From Taudactylus pleione (taxonomy: Eukaryota; Chordata; Amphibia; Anura; Myobatrachidae): DNA of 64,000 bases. The stretch covers positions 13,450,001-13,514,000 of the forward strand of contig JAUIMM010000121.1 in NCBI GenBank assembly GCA_031769625.1. Reading direction: 5' to 3'. The notes beneath the pieces are model-generated. The model saw nothing but the letters and a program-made list of their open reading frames with translations, was not told the origin of the DNA and made no database searches. Positions 43,721 through 54,965 of the stretch are shown in pieces (within the stretch, counting starts at the first letter, position 1; every line of letters begins with the position of its first letter). The position numbers were made by a program, and so were the translations under genes.

Positions 43721-46150
43721 ATGGGAGCCATGCAAACAGTAGAGATGTTAGACAATGATGTGCTGCTAATGGAGGTGCCGATCGGATCGGCCCGTTGTAT
43801 TATGTATACTAAGTACGGTACTTATGCAGTAAGGTATTGTGATTTATGGTTTAATATGACGAGGAAGCGTGTTAGACCGTTTCCCAGAATTGGTAGTTTT
43901 GATAAGGATGTATTAGATAATGTCCGGGATCACATCAGTTTGATGCACTCCCGAGAGAAAAAGGTCAAATATTTTGAAGTTTAAAATTGTGGCAGGATGA
44001 AGGGGATGCGTGGCTTAAAAATGTGCAAGCGACGCAAACTAGCGTTCCGAGCGCCTTGTCAGAAAATACATCTGCAAAGTTAAATTGCAATATGGGCGAG
44101 CCGCAAAATGGCGTGCACGTGCGGCAAGGTAGCGTTGTGGAGAGTATTGCCAGCAGTTCACGCTCACCTCCCCCACCTTATGTGGATGGAGGTGTAAGTA
44201 CAGTTACCAAAAATGGAATTGGTATGAAATACCGTCGGCCACATGGCCGGCGGTTCAATTCCCGTCAGCGGCAGCCCGACAGAAGCAGAGTGCGACGCAG
44301 CGGAAGCCCGACAGCGCTGGAAATCCCGATCGTGGATAGGTAAGTATCCACTAACCTAACCCCCCTAACCCTAACCTCCTTAGGGGTGCCTAACCCTAAC
44401 TTCCTCCCCAAGTGCCTAACCCTAATCCCCCCTCTAAGTGCCTAACCCTAACCACCCCCTTCCCTGCTGCCTAAACCTAAGTCCCCCGGGGGGTGCCTAA
44501 CCCTAAGTCCCCCCCGGGGGTGCCTAACCCCAACCCTCCCTCCCCCTAGCCTAACCCTAACCCTCCCGGGGGGGTGCCTAACCCTAAGTCCCCCCCAGGA
44601 GCCCTAAACCTAACCATCCCCCCCGCTGCTGTCCGCTCGCGGCGCCAGGCATCACTACGATCGTGATGCCAGACGCCGGTCTCCCGGCATCGGGGAAATG
44701 CGGGCGTCTACATCTAAATGCCCGGCATTTCACCTTTGCCGGGATAAGACAGTTGGGAAGCCGGCTGCTGGTATTTAGGCAGTCGGCTTCCCGATTACCC
44801 TCCTCAAAAATACCCATAAAAATGTAACAAGCAATTTGTACCCTCTCTTAAGCAACCATAAAGAAAATGTTTATGATGTGGATGATGAGTCTATTGTAAT
44901 GTCTGCCATTTCCCATGCTGTGCAAATGATAGATGCTGCATCACCACAATCATGGGTGGTGCCGCCATCTCCATCGGTAACAGCAAGGGAAGTGTTAACA
45001 CACTCTGCACCCATAGAGGAAGTTGATAATACCATACGTAGCAGCAGCAGATTAAACCCCCAGCTAGGTAACCAGGTCAGAGGTAGCAACACTACCGGTT
45101 TGCATACCATTCGGACGATAACTGTTCCGAATGGACATGCAGATGCGAACAGTGTAGTGCCCACGAGGGAAGTAGTAATGCATTGTCCCTGGACAAGAGC
45201 AGAACTAAATTCCATCATATATGATTTCCCCGATCCCAAAAAGGAACTAGCCAAATGTCAAAGATTTTTGAGAAATTTGGGTAGTTCTCATGAGCCAACT
45301 AATAAAGATTGGCGTGTGGTGTTAAGGGCCTGTCTGCCACGCAATACCGACGTGACAGAATTTATCATGGATTGTGTATTGGATGGTGACATTCCCTTAA
45401 CAGACCAAGTAAACCAAGGTAACATTTCCCGTATTGTAACTCAATTAGGTATATATTTTCCAGTAGTAGATAACTGGAACAAAATTTTCACAATTAAGCA
45501 AAAGGAGAGTGAATCTGCAGAGGATTATTGCGATCGGGCTCTGCAGGCTATCACCCAGTACACTGGGATAGAAGATATTAAAGATAGCACTCACTACAGG
45601 GGAATGATAGTCACGGTACTCATGGACGGTCTGAGAGACGACTTAAAGACTCGGGCTCAGGCCTCACAGCCTGGCTGGAGGGGACTTACAAAAGATAACC
45701 TCATACAGTCTGCCATAGAACATGATAAAAATATCACAAAGAAGAGAGAGACCCAGAGTGAAAAACTAATGGCTGTCAGTATCTAAGCTCTGGAAGGAAT
45801 GACAATAACATCACAGCCAACCGACACACCTGCACCCACACACACACCTGCACCTGAACAATTACATGTCCTCACCAATCCCACACCACAGGAAACACAT
45901 CCTTACCCCACATATCATACACAACCACAGGCCTCATACTACCCACAAACTTCATACCTCCCACCATACCCTTATCCTCCATATCCTTACCCATACCCAC
46001 CACCTTTCCCTCTTGCTCAAATCCCACAACAATCTTTTCATCCGCCCCGTTCAAAATTATGTTTTAACTGTCACCAAGTGGGACACGTAAGTAAGAACTG
46101 CAAACTGAAGAACACCACACAGGAACACAAGTTTCCCATGGGTTCATAGG
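43721..46150 (+). pseudogene. gag: ERV-C gag, broken
   Basis: The start is MGA at 43721 (an in-frame upstream ATG at 43619 is less likely because myristoylation needs the internal MG). The matrix part runs to a stop at 43982-43984, caused by a 1-base change relative to ERV-A. A non-coding insertion (44215-44804) interrupts the variable region. The capsid is open from 44836 to 45786 (CPWTRAELNSI, FLRNLGSS, ESAEDYCDRALQ). After a stop come a Pro/Tyr-rich linker with PPYP repeats and an intact CCHC knuckle (CFNCHQVGHVSKNC) near 46061-46102. Gag ends at a deletion junction. Confidence 0.9.
44215..44804. mobile_element. Insertion in ERV-C gag with telomere-like CCTAACCCTAA block
   Basis: ERV-A lacks this 590-bp segment at the matching site, and CAAAAAT occurs at both edges (44208-44214, 44805-44811). 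The left part has inverted motifs (CCGTCGGCCACATGGCCGGCGG). The middle (44351-44630) has about a dozen CCTAACCCTAA runs mixed with C and G tracts. The right part has GATGCCAGACGCCGG stems. Probably a non-autonomous DNA transposon; the class is unknown. Confidence 0.78.
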
Positions 46151-46450
46151 TAACCCCAGTATCTTCTCCCAGGCCTTATATGACTGTTTACAATCTTTTC
46201 AATCTATCAATGGATCTGTTCTAATGTAAAATGTGGATGATTTATTGTTGTATTTTAGGTCATGTTTAAATTATATTAAACTGTTGTGCTTTATCTCCCA
46301 CTCATAGGACACAAGGTTGCTAAGGATAAACAGCAGCTATGCCAGGCTGAGGTCGACTACTCAGAATACTATCCAACCCAGTGGCCCAGACATTATTTAG
46401 AGCAGTAGCTATTAATAACAAGATTTAATTGTAGGAACCTGTATGCAGAT
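46136..46450 (+). pseudogene. pol: ERV-C pol remnant (RT fragment)
   Basis: The nucleocapsid region joins, at a short shared TTTCCC, to sequence matching ERV-A RT around 37727-37960 (SIFSQAL, then the YVDD region, here reading MWMIYCC-like after mutation). It carries stops and decays into unrecognised sequence after about 46355. Confidence 0.75.
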
Positions 46451-46454
46451 ACTA

Positions 46455-46645
46455 TGGCCCTCATTCAGAGGCGGTCGGAGGATGAAACCGGTCGCTCAGA
46501 AACTGAGCGGCCGCTTGCATCCTGGCCGGCCGCCTCTGTTTCGGTCGTTAGGCTGTGAGTTTACATCCACAGCTCTAACGACCGCTAGGGTGATGGTCGC
46601 GTTGGTCATAGACCATTGCGACCATTGGGGCTTACGACGAGACCC
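46455..46645. mobile_element. Harbinger-like MITE fragment
   Basis: GGCCCTCATTCAGAGGCGGTC opens a 190-bp piece matching the complement of the 38134-38683 copy. It stops in mid-element at GACGAGACCCC, where ERV 3' untranslated sequence follows. Confidence 0.85.
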
Positions 46646-46881
46646 CTTCAAGACTGCTTTTATAAGACTGGTGCATCCCCACACCTTTCACATGATCTTC
46701 CAAGATCCGCGGTGTGCATATAATAGTAGTTTTATGTCCCCAACCAGAGACACATTATTGATGGATTAAGAACCACCTTGTGCCATCCCATAAATAACAC
46801 TAAATAATATATAAATTTAAGCCTAAATTAAATTTTAAGATCAGATTGTGATAGCATGTTGTTCGCTATCAAAGGGTGGAC
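46646..46881 (+). other. ERV-C 3' untranslated region and polypurine tract
   Basis: It matches ERV-A 52270-52505 and ends with AAAGGGTGGAC before the LTR. Confidence 0.82.
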
Positions 46882-48419
46882 TGTCGAAACTGGATTATTG
46901 GCTGAGACAAGATCAGTTTAAAATTGAATCGCAGCGACACCATCTTGCGACTGGCCGCAAGACGCTATTTTGTGAAATGGCCGCCTAAGCGCCATTTTAT
47001 ATAAACTCACACTTTAGTACATGTGGCGATAATACTATTAGCATCATGTGAATACATCTGTGGCCATCGCCATAGGTTACGGCGATTCACCAAAAGCCCA
47101 TTTAATTACTTTACGTATTATAAAGGATATATATATTTCAGAAATGGCTTTACAGTATGCCAAAATTGATTGCATTAGCTGAATAAAGCAAATGGCCAAG
47201 TGACAACTAGCTTGTGTAGATAAGCTCCCACTCCAGGTGGTCCGGCTAGAATACACACCTTACATTAGCAAGCTTCCTGCAATGACATGATTTCAAAGAC
47301 TAGAGTGTCATCTTAGGTCTGTCTCTTGTAGCTGGGCTATTTGCATTTCACACAAGAGACTGGGAGAGTAAAGAGTTTTTCTTTTGAAGCCTGGGACAGG
47401 GGGGGGGACTGCTGACAGAGTGGGCATGTGGAACTATCTGGCTCAGCATGTCACACTGCTAAGATGTTCACTTAGTGAGAGTTAAGTGCACCCTTCCTCA
47501 TACACACATTAATACGCACAATTGCGCTGTTAACTGGTCGCATATTAGCGAATGCATAGGACTTTGTATGAAACCGCTGTTTTATTAGCTTTATGCGCAC
47601 GCATCTGCCCCAAGTTAACTAGCGTCCTTATATCAAACCCCAAATACTCACACATTACATATTCACACATATGGTTTAATAAGCTTTAGAATATATGATT
47701 TAAGTTGGTTCAGTTAGTTTAAATGCTGTATAATAAAGATATTTGATAACTAAGGTTTTATACATGTTAAGACAGCCGTGTTTGGGTTCGTACTGATGCA
47801 TACTCTTTCAACAGAATTCCGGTACTATCGGTGTGGAGATCACATCAGGCATTCTCAACTTATGGACTGCAGAAACTACAAGCAACAAAATTTATATTTT
47901 ATGAACAACTGTTAGGATGCAGCATGGGGAGGCGGGAGGGAAAAGACCCTCAATTGTTAGAGGCTGGGCGAGTCTATTTGAACTAGCCTGTTAAATGCAC
48001 TGTAACATATGCTTCTACCCTGGGAACCAATGGCATAAGGTAGAAACTTCTCTATTGTCCTGTCTATTCTGGGGGGTATAAACATGTGTGCTCAAACACT
48101 GGGTCTTTAGTCTTCTTGCTGAATGCTGATTGACGGAGGTTTTCTTTCTGAATGCCGGGATCTGGTCCAGGGGCACTGCATATGTATACTGTACTTGGGT
48201 CTGTATAATTCCTTTGCGCTAAATTGTACACAGATCATAGCGTGTAACTGACTGTACTTTTACTTGAATAATACTTTGTGCTTCGGAACCACATGTTCTG
48301 AGTCTGGAGTCTCTATTTATTGTATGACTGCGTACGCAAATTAGCATCATCGTTAGAGGTTTATAGGAAGGATTTTAGAAGGTATAGGCAGGGGCATATA
48401 GAGGTTCATTTTAATATCA
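46882..48419 (+). repeat. ERV-C 3' LTR
   Basis: Starts TGTCGAAACTGG and ends at about TTAATATCA; a TATAAA candidate is at 48077-48082. A small percentage of positions differ from the 5' copy. Confidence 0.9.
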
Positions 48420-48420
48420 A

Positions 48421-49710
48421 CACCATAGTGGGCAAAATTTTAAACCAAACTGATTGTTGGGTGTGTTCTCACGTACCCCAAGGACAGCATAATGTAGGAT
48501 TAGTGCCAGTCCCATTAAATATCTCTGAAATGTTAGAATTGCAAAAAGGGAAAACACTGGATGGAAAATTTCTTAATACCAAACCACCCCATTTTAAGCT
48601 CCACCAGTACCAGGCAGATAAAACACTTATATGTTTAAACATCACCAACTCCAATGAACCATCAACTTCGGAGGTGACTGGGAATAACCAGATGATGACC
48701 TTCTCACAAAGAGCTGACCGTGAGCCTATGAATTATGAACTGTTACGCACAATTAGGTCAGGTGGAAGACATTTCCGGTATAAATATACACTGAGTAAGA
48801 CCAAAGGAATGGTTGGCAGAGTATCAGAAGGGTACTGTGCCAGGGTTATACAACCAGAAACGTATATTAGCCAGATGGGAGAACTTGAGATAGGATCATT
48901 TGTTAGGGAAATGTGTTGAATGATTATGATGCATTCTTTTCCTTCTGTTCTCCCCGATGATGTATATTTTATATGTGGAAGGAAAGCATATAAGTGGCTC
49001 TCTCAGAGTTCCGAAGGTTTTTGTTATTTGGGAAGAGTAATTCCAGAAGTTATGACCCTTACACATGTGAAATGCTTAGTATTCATAAAGACACACCATC
49101 ACCATATCTTCACACACAGTATGAATACAGAGACAAAAGAAATATGATACCTGGTGATGTGCATAAAGCCACTCAGTTAATTAGTGAGACAACTGGCTTT
49201 CAAGTTTTAGTAGCATTGGATCCCACCAGGATCGCTCGGTGTACACTAAATTTTAGATATATCCATGATCTTGCTAAATTAATAGATAATATCACCGAGA
49301 TGTATGATGACACATTTAGGTATACAGGTAGGGAGTTGCTAGCGTACAAGAAAGAACTGGTGCAACACAGACTAGTGTTAAATTATTTAACCGCTGTACC
49401 TGGAGGGTATTGCGTAACTTTGGCCACCCAATTTGGACTAAAGTGTTGCACTTACATTAGAAACGATACCAACGATCCCAAGGAGGTGATAGACCGGAAG
49501 ATGGATGAAATTCTGCAGCTGAAATAGGAATTTCGAAAGAACCATAATGCTTCAGTGGCTGAAGTAGAGGAGAAGGTAGAGGAATGGGTTTCATGGTTGA
49601 ACCCAGTGAAATGGTTCTCAGGTCTAGGAGGGTGGGTCCAGGAAATGATTGCGAGCATAGGTAAACTCCTGATCCTTATACTGGGTGTCATCATAGTAAT
49701 TGGCATATGT
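48421..49710 (+). pseudogene. env: ERV-A env, surface and transmembrane middle part
   Basis: It resumes after ERV-C with NQTDCWVC, the C-x-x-C motif of class I surface subunits. An in-frame TGA is at 48917-48919. The surface end has FICGRKAYKWL and EGFCYLG, typical of this group. A frame change near 49045 leads into the transmembrane subunit (48994-49527), which has an ectodomain helix, an NYLTAVPGGYC segment and a CC pair 10 residues after the first Cys. A TAG at 49525-49527 follows. Then a Trp-rich stretch (WFSGLGGWVQ) and a hydrophobic anchor (LLILILGVIIVIG) come before the foldback insertion at 49711. It would mediate entry in a virus; this copy is non-functional. Confidence 0.88.
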
Positions 49711-52027
49711 AAAGAAGAAAAAAGGAAGAAAGAAGACTCTCTTTTGTGGTGCACTCAACCTACTAAAGTAATACTGTAAAATATAACTTTTATTCTTAAA
49801 TCAATAAAATAATGATATCCAGGAAATAGATATCAGTATACATACAACAAAACGGATGAACAAACCATAACATAGAGTACGGGCCACAATAGTTCCAGAA
49901 ATGGGTGCCTGAAAGAAGAAAAATAGCTAAGGACAACTATGTGTCCATATTCAATTACCCAAAATAGTGGGTCTGACACACGAATAAAGACACTATGGTC
50001 ATATAAACTGGTGAAAATATATACTGGAGGGATAGATAATATTCACAAATATATACCCTTCAGTGTAAATATAGGCGGCTGTTGACTACATCCCCTGAAA
50101 TTCAGTGTGAAACCCACTATGTTATTCTTAGATCAAATCCATACATAGCATCATCAGGTGGGAATGTAATAACATAGTTATAAGTCTCGTTATTAGAGCA
50201 GACACAATAGACATAAAGTTCCTTCTCAATTATTCTGGAAACATGAAATAATGTCCTGTGATAGTGCAAGAACTGATACCTTGGTACACGAGCACAGGTT
50301 TGTTAAACAGGTAAGTCATATGAATATAAATAGAATGCAGTGATCAGTTATTAGATAAATCTAAATCAAGGCTGGATAGACAATTGAGCAATTAGTGCAT
50401 ACATAACTAGGTGATCACCCATTGTAAACAAACGGATTCCTGAATGTAAACCATATATATTCATTGGTGGATACACATCCCCTCCTGATTTTCTGCTAGA
50501 TATAGTTCAAGTTGTAGTGGATATTGGAATAATTGAACAAAAGATGATAGTCTCTCCACTTGTGCTCGGGAGAAATGGCTGCTGCAGTGTGTTATACTGA
50601 TGCATTGAATACCGTGTGAGCGGAGATCTTCCTATGCATGGAGATAGAAGTAAGATATAGACATCTGCTGTTAGACAGGACATATGGGGTGCCAGTCTGG
50701 TGATATAAATCAGTGGAAGAGTATAAAAAGGAAAGAAGGGATATTAGCCCTTCTCTCCTTTTTATACTCTTCCACTCTCCCTTTGTGAATCATATTTTCT
50801 ATATCTGGTTCTATTACAGACACTCTCATTATGCAGGACGTAGGAGAGCGAGTCTACACTGATTTATATCACTAGACTGGCACCCCATATGTCCTGTCTA
50901 ACAGCAGATGTCTATATCTTACTTCTATCTCCATGCATAGGAAGATCTCCGCTCACACGGTGTTCAATGCATCAGTATAACACCCTGCAGCAGCCATTTC
51001 TCCCGAGCACAAGTGGAGAGACTATCATCTTTTGTTCAATTATTCCAATATCCACTACAACTTGAACTATATCTAGCAGAAAATCAGGAGGGGATGTGTA
51101 TCCACCAATGAATATATATGGTTTACATTCAGGAATCCGTTTGTTTACAATGGGTGATCACCTAGTTATGTATGCACTAATTGCTCAATTGTCTATCCAA
51201 CCTTGATTTAGATTTATCTAATAACTGATCACTGCATTCTAATTATATTCATATGACTTACCTGTTTAACAAACCTGTGCTCGTGTACCAAGGTATCAGT
51301 TCTTGCACTATCAGAGGACATTATTTCATGTTTCCAGAATAATTGAGAAGGAACTTTATGTCTATTGTGTCTGCTCTAATAATGAGACTTATAACTATGT
51401 TATTACATTCCCACCTGATGATGATATGTATGGATTTGATCTAAGAATAACATAGTGGGTTTCACTCTGAATTTCAGGGGACGTAGTCAACAGCCGCCTA
51501 TATTTACACTGAAGGGTATATATTTGTGAAAATTATCTATCCCTCCAGTATATATTTTCGCCACTTTATTTGACCATAGTGTCTTCATTCGTGTGTCTGA
51601 CCCACTATTTTGGGTAATTGAATATGGACACATAGTTGTCTTTAGCTATTTTTCTTCTTTCAGGCACCCATTTCTGGAACTATTGTGGCCCGTACTCTAT
51701 GTTATAGTTTGTTCGTCCGTTTTGTTGTATGTATACTGATATCTATTTCCTGGATATCATTATTTTATTGATTTAAGAATAAAAGTTATATTTTACAGTA
51801 TTACTTTAGTAGGTTGAGTGCACCACAAAAGAGAGTCTTCTTTCTTCCTTTTTTCTTCTTTACACACAATCTGCTCCCACGGTTGCACCTCCATATAGAG
51901 ACTCCATTTGGATTGGATCCAGTTATAGTATTCACTTTGGAAAATACCTACTACATCCAACTTTAAAAGTAGTCCAACCAGTGCTTAGGATATCCCCTCT
52001 TTCCCCTTTTTTTCCCCTTACACATTT
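49711..52027. mobile_element. Palindromic (foldback) element in env tail
   Basis: Arms of about 1 kb (49711-50714 and 50857-51861) are near-perfect inverted copies around a 142-bp centre that itself holds a smaller hairpin (GAAGAGTATAAAAAGG / CCTTTTTATACTCTTC). A 166-bp tail (51862-52027) is present on one side only. A 14-bp duplication TAATTGGC(A/T)TATGT flanks it (49697-49710, 52028-52041) with one mismatch. The duplication length and the inverted arms with a one-sided tail resemble Penelope-like pseudo-LTR insertions, but no ORF or clear ribozyme is seen, so the class is open. Confidence 0.85.
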
Positions 52028-52041
52028 TAATTGGCTTATGT

Positions 52042-52197
52042 GTCAGGTGTGTTCCTACTGTGTTGGAATGTGGAAAATGTAAAGATAAGGTGAATCACAG
52101 GAATGAAATCGTGATGGTGGTCAGTGGTAACAATATGAATACTGAGGTAAATGTAGAACTGCATTACAACCCTGAACTAGGAAATATCATCGTATAG
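52042..52197 (+). pseudogene. env: ERV-A env, cytoplasmic tail
   Basis: The env frame resumes directly after the duplicated target and stays open for 51 codons to TAG at 52195-52197. The sequence is Cys- and Lys-bearing (LECGKCKDK), as expected after a membrane anchor. Lack of stops supports its identity as the true end of env. Confidence 0.78.
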
Positions 52198-52505
52198 TAT
52201 TATATTTAGACATTCATAAAATGTGTTATTAAAATGTTATTTTAAATAATGTAAGTCCCTATTCCCCCTCAAGACTTCCTTTATAGGATTGGTGCATCCC
52301 CACATCTTTCCCATGATCTCCCAAGATCCGCAGTGTGCGTATAGGGATAGTCTTATGTCCCCTCCTAGAGACACATTATTGATGGTTTAAGAACCACCAT
52401 GTGCCATCCCAAAATATAACATTAAATAATATGTCATAATGTAAGCCTAAAATTAATTTTAAAATCATAGTATGATAGCATGTTGTTTGCTATCAAAGGG
52501 TGGAC
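52198..52505 (+). other. ERV-A 3' untranslated region and polypurine tract
   Basis: Shared with ERV-C 46646-46881. AAAGGGTGGA (52497-52504 region) immediately precedes the 3' LTR. Confidence 0.82.
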
Positions 52506-53623
52506 TGTTGAAGCCGGATAATTGGCTGAGATAGGATCGGTTTAAAATTAGATCTGTGCGACGCCATTTTGCGAATGGCAATGAGACGCCATTTTGCGAC
52601 TGGCCGGCCAGCGCCATTTTAGTGAAACACTCCATTATAAGTACATACGGCAATGCTATTATTTAGCGTTGTGTGACTCCCATGCAATAGAAAGCAGTTA
52701 AAAGTCCTCACCATGTAAATACAGACAGTCACTAAAACATATAAAATGATTATCCCTGCAAAACACGTTCCATGGTGTACTCCACAAAACACATAGTCGC
52801 ACAGTGCTAACTAGCGTCTTTTGCCAATTCCCCAATACATACACACTGCACACTTACATAAAAGGTTCCCTAGTATTAAAGTGTAATATTCAAGGTTTAT
52901 TCAGTAATTATTAATGTTGTGAAATAAAGATTATTTGGTATCTAAGGTTTAGTACATGGTAAGCAGACCGTGTTTGGTGTTGTACTGATCCACTGTGTCT
53001 CAACAGATTTCCGGTATCATCGGTGAGAAAATCAGAACCTGTGTCTGCAAACTATGGACTATAGAGAGTTAAAACATTAAAATGTACTCTGTAATGTTAG
53101 CAGCTTAGATTAGCATGCAGCGGGAAAAAGGACACAAAGGGCGGTTGGAGGCTGTTTGTGTCTATTTGAATTGACCTATGAACTATCCTGTAACAAAAGC
53201 ACCTTTAAGAAGAACCAATGGAATCATGTCAAACTTGTCTATTGTATTGCTTATCCCTGCAAGAGTATATATGTGCGCTGTCTGACCCCAGTCTAGAGTC
53301 TTCTTGCTGTGCTGTTGACGGAGGTTTCTAATGCTGATGCCGGTATCTGGGCCCAGAGTGCATGCGTATGTAACAACTGTACCTTGGGTCTGTATGATTT
53401 ATTTGCACTAATTGTATTTAGATTACAGCATGTAACCATCTGTTTTTATATTGAATAATATCTTTTTGTGCTTTGGAACCACATTCAAAGTCTGAAAGCA
53501 TTTATTTCTTGTGCGATTCATTACGCTGAATAGCGACAATTTTAGAAGGTATAGGAAGGAATACTATTTAGAAGATATAGGCAGGAATCGATTTTAGAAG
53601 GTATAGATAGGTAGGAATCGATA
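52506..53623 (+). repeat. ERV-A 3' LTR
   Basis: Starts TGTTGAAGCCGG and ends at about GGAATCGATA. It is uninterrupted and gives the empty site for the insertion in the 5' LTR (CACACTTACATAAAAGG at about 52851). Confidence 0.92.
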
Positions 53624-53739
53624 TGCTTCTGCCTGTCAATCAGGCAAGGCGTAGGTGGGCCTGCGGGTGATTCATATCGGACCCTATCAATTCCTTTAAC
53701 AAATTTTTTGTTAAACTCCCATCTCAAAACAGGTTTAGA

Positions 53740-53990
53740 GCATTGTTGGCATGCACAGGACACTTGCGGGACAGTTTTCTTCCATCTGCAGTGCACATGT
53801 TGAATACTATGAAAGTATCTGTTTAGCTAATTTATTTATTATTGTCTGTGCATTATTTATTGTTCGTATACCTTTTACCATGGATTGCTGCTTTACTGTT
53901 CATTATTGGTGTATCTATACAAATGTAATTTCGTCTGTCAAATTCGTTTGCTGATGACAATAAATTCGTATTCGTATTTGTACATGCGCA
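53740..53990 (+). mobile_element. Possible LINE 3' tail (CR1/Rex-like)
   Basis: The segment ends GACAATAAATTCGTATTCGT, resembling the GACAATAAA plus short tandem repeat at the end of CR1- and Rex-type LINEs. No RT sequence is present. Confidence 0.4.
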
Positions 53991-54369
53991 GAATGGGTCC
54001 TGCGCATGTGTTGATTCCTGATAATTGGGAATCTGTGTGAGTAGCCCCATCAGCTTCCACTGCTGAATCAGCCCCAAAATCCCCAATTAAGTGAGTTAAG
54101 CTGCTCTTGGCATAGAAATGGGGCAGCCAGGATGTGTGAAATATTTATTGTTCAGCTATATTATCAATCTGGTGCTGTAAAGGAGATAGAGTTAAAGGCA
54201 CAAGATGCTACTTGTTTTCTCTTAAAAAATAATACGATTTGTTGTTCAAACCAATAAGTTACCACCCTTAAACTCACTGTCTCCACCGTATGTTTAATGG
54301 GACTCCTCATACAAACAACCTGGTACCCATGTTATTACACCAAGTAATGATACTTTAATGTCACCTAAA
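53991..54369. other. Unclassified spacer
   Basis: No gene or element ends were recognised. A GCGCATG pair near 53986-54008 is the only symmetry noted. Confidence 0.4.
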
Positions 54370-54373
54370 CTAG

Positions 54374-54952
54374 TGTGGCAGTATCACCAGAGATGGCACT
54401 GGTGAGCAGCAGATTCTGTGTGGGGCAGGAGAGATCCGCCCACACAGAGAAGAAAAGGATTCTGGAAGAGGTGTAAGGGGGCCCAGTGAATTCAGTCCAG
54501 GGAGGACTGAGGCAGACCAGTCAGACAGAGCTCACTGTGCTAGCAAGCCATTGAGGGCCAGGAGGCCTGAGCCTAGACCTGTGGGAAACAGGGAAGGCTA
54601 TCAAACTCTGGGACTGAGCTATGTTACCTGCAAGGAAGCAGGCCAGACTGTGAAGATGTGGCAGCCAGCCAACTAAAGACCAGGCCGGAGCCTGTGTTAA
54701 CCTGCACGAAGCAGGGCTAAGCTGTATTTGGACTTTTATTTACAGACTAGTTGCACTTTAATAGAGAGGGCTCAAGAAGTGAGCTAATGCCCTAAACAAG
54801 GGCTAGGTTGTTTATTATTTTTCTGATTCCTGATTTCACATGCTGGAAGTAAAGCACCATTTATGTTTATTTCAACTGGAATGCTATGTGTGGACTCTAA
54901 TTCTGCACCTACTCACTGCACTACTGAGCTAATTAACCCCCAAATTATCACA
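54374..54952. repeat. Solo LTR, 579 bp
   Basis: It begins TGTGGCAGTATCACC and ends CCAAATTATCACA, with a perfect 4-bp duplication CTAG on both sides (54370-54373, 54953-54956). No internal retroelement sequence is nearby, so LTR-LTR recombination is inferred. The gypsy group is likely from the duplication length and termini. Confidence 0.82.
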
Positions 54953-54965
54953 CTAGGTACACACT

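Larger units (their letters stand above)
41357..48419 (+). mobile_element. ERV-C: internally deleted provirus inside ERV-A env
   Basis: LTRs of about 1557 bp (41357-42913) and 1538 bp (46882-48419) surround a leader, gag and a fragment of pol. The ERV-A env sequence CACCAT is duplicated (41351-41356 and 48421-48426). The LTRs start TGTCGAAACTGG (first copy TTTCG) and are related to, but clearly diverged from, those of ERV-A. Gag is about 80-90% similar to ERV-A gag by eye, so this is a sister family. Most of pol and all of env are deleted. Confidence 0.9.
26281..53623 (+). mobile_element. ERV-A: full-length endogenous retrovirus with nested insertions
   Basis: Matching LTRs (5' copy split by a later insertion; 3' copy at 52506-53623) flank a leader, gag, pro-pol, env and a 3' untranslated region, all on the plus strand. 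A 4-bp duplication TGCT flanks the provirus (26277-26280 and 53624-53627). The primer site reads TGGGGGCTCG (tRNA-Pro type), gag and pol share a frame separated by TAG, and env has a CWVC motif. These features fit a class I (gamma/epsilon-like) retrovirus. Without later insertions it would be about 11 kb. All genes carry stops or frameshifts, so it is defective. Confidence 0.93.

Noticed and set aside
44340..44640. True telomere or chromosome end
   Set aside because: The CCTAA runs are interrupted by C and G tracts, lie inside a bounded insertion in gag, and recur at the same gag site in the duplicate.
49711..52027. Hammerhead ribozyme in the palindromic element
   Set aside because: A CTGATGA box occurs in the right arm (about 51416), but no GAAA with a stem II follows on the same strand.
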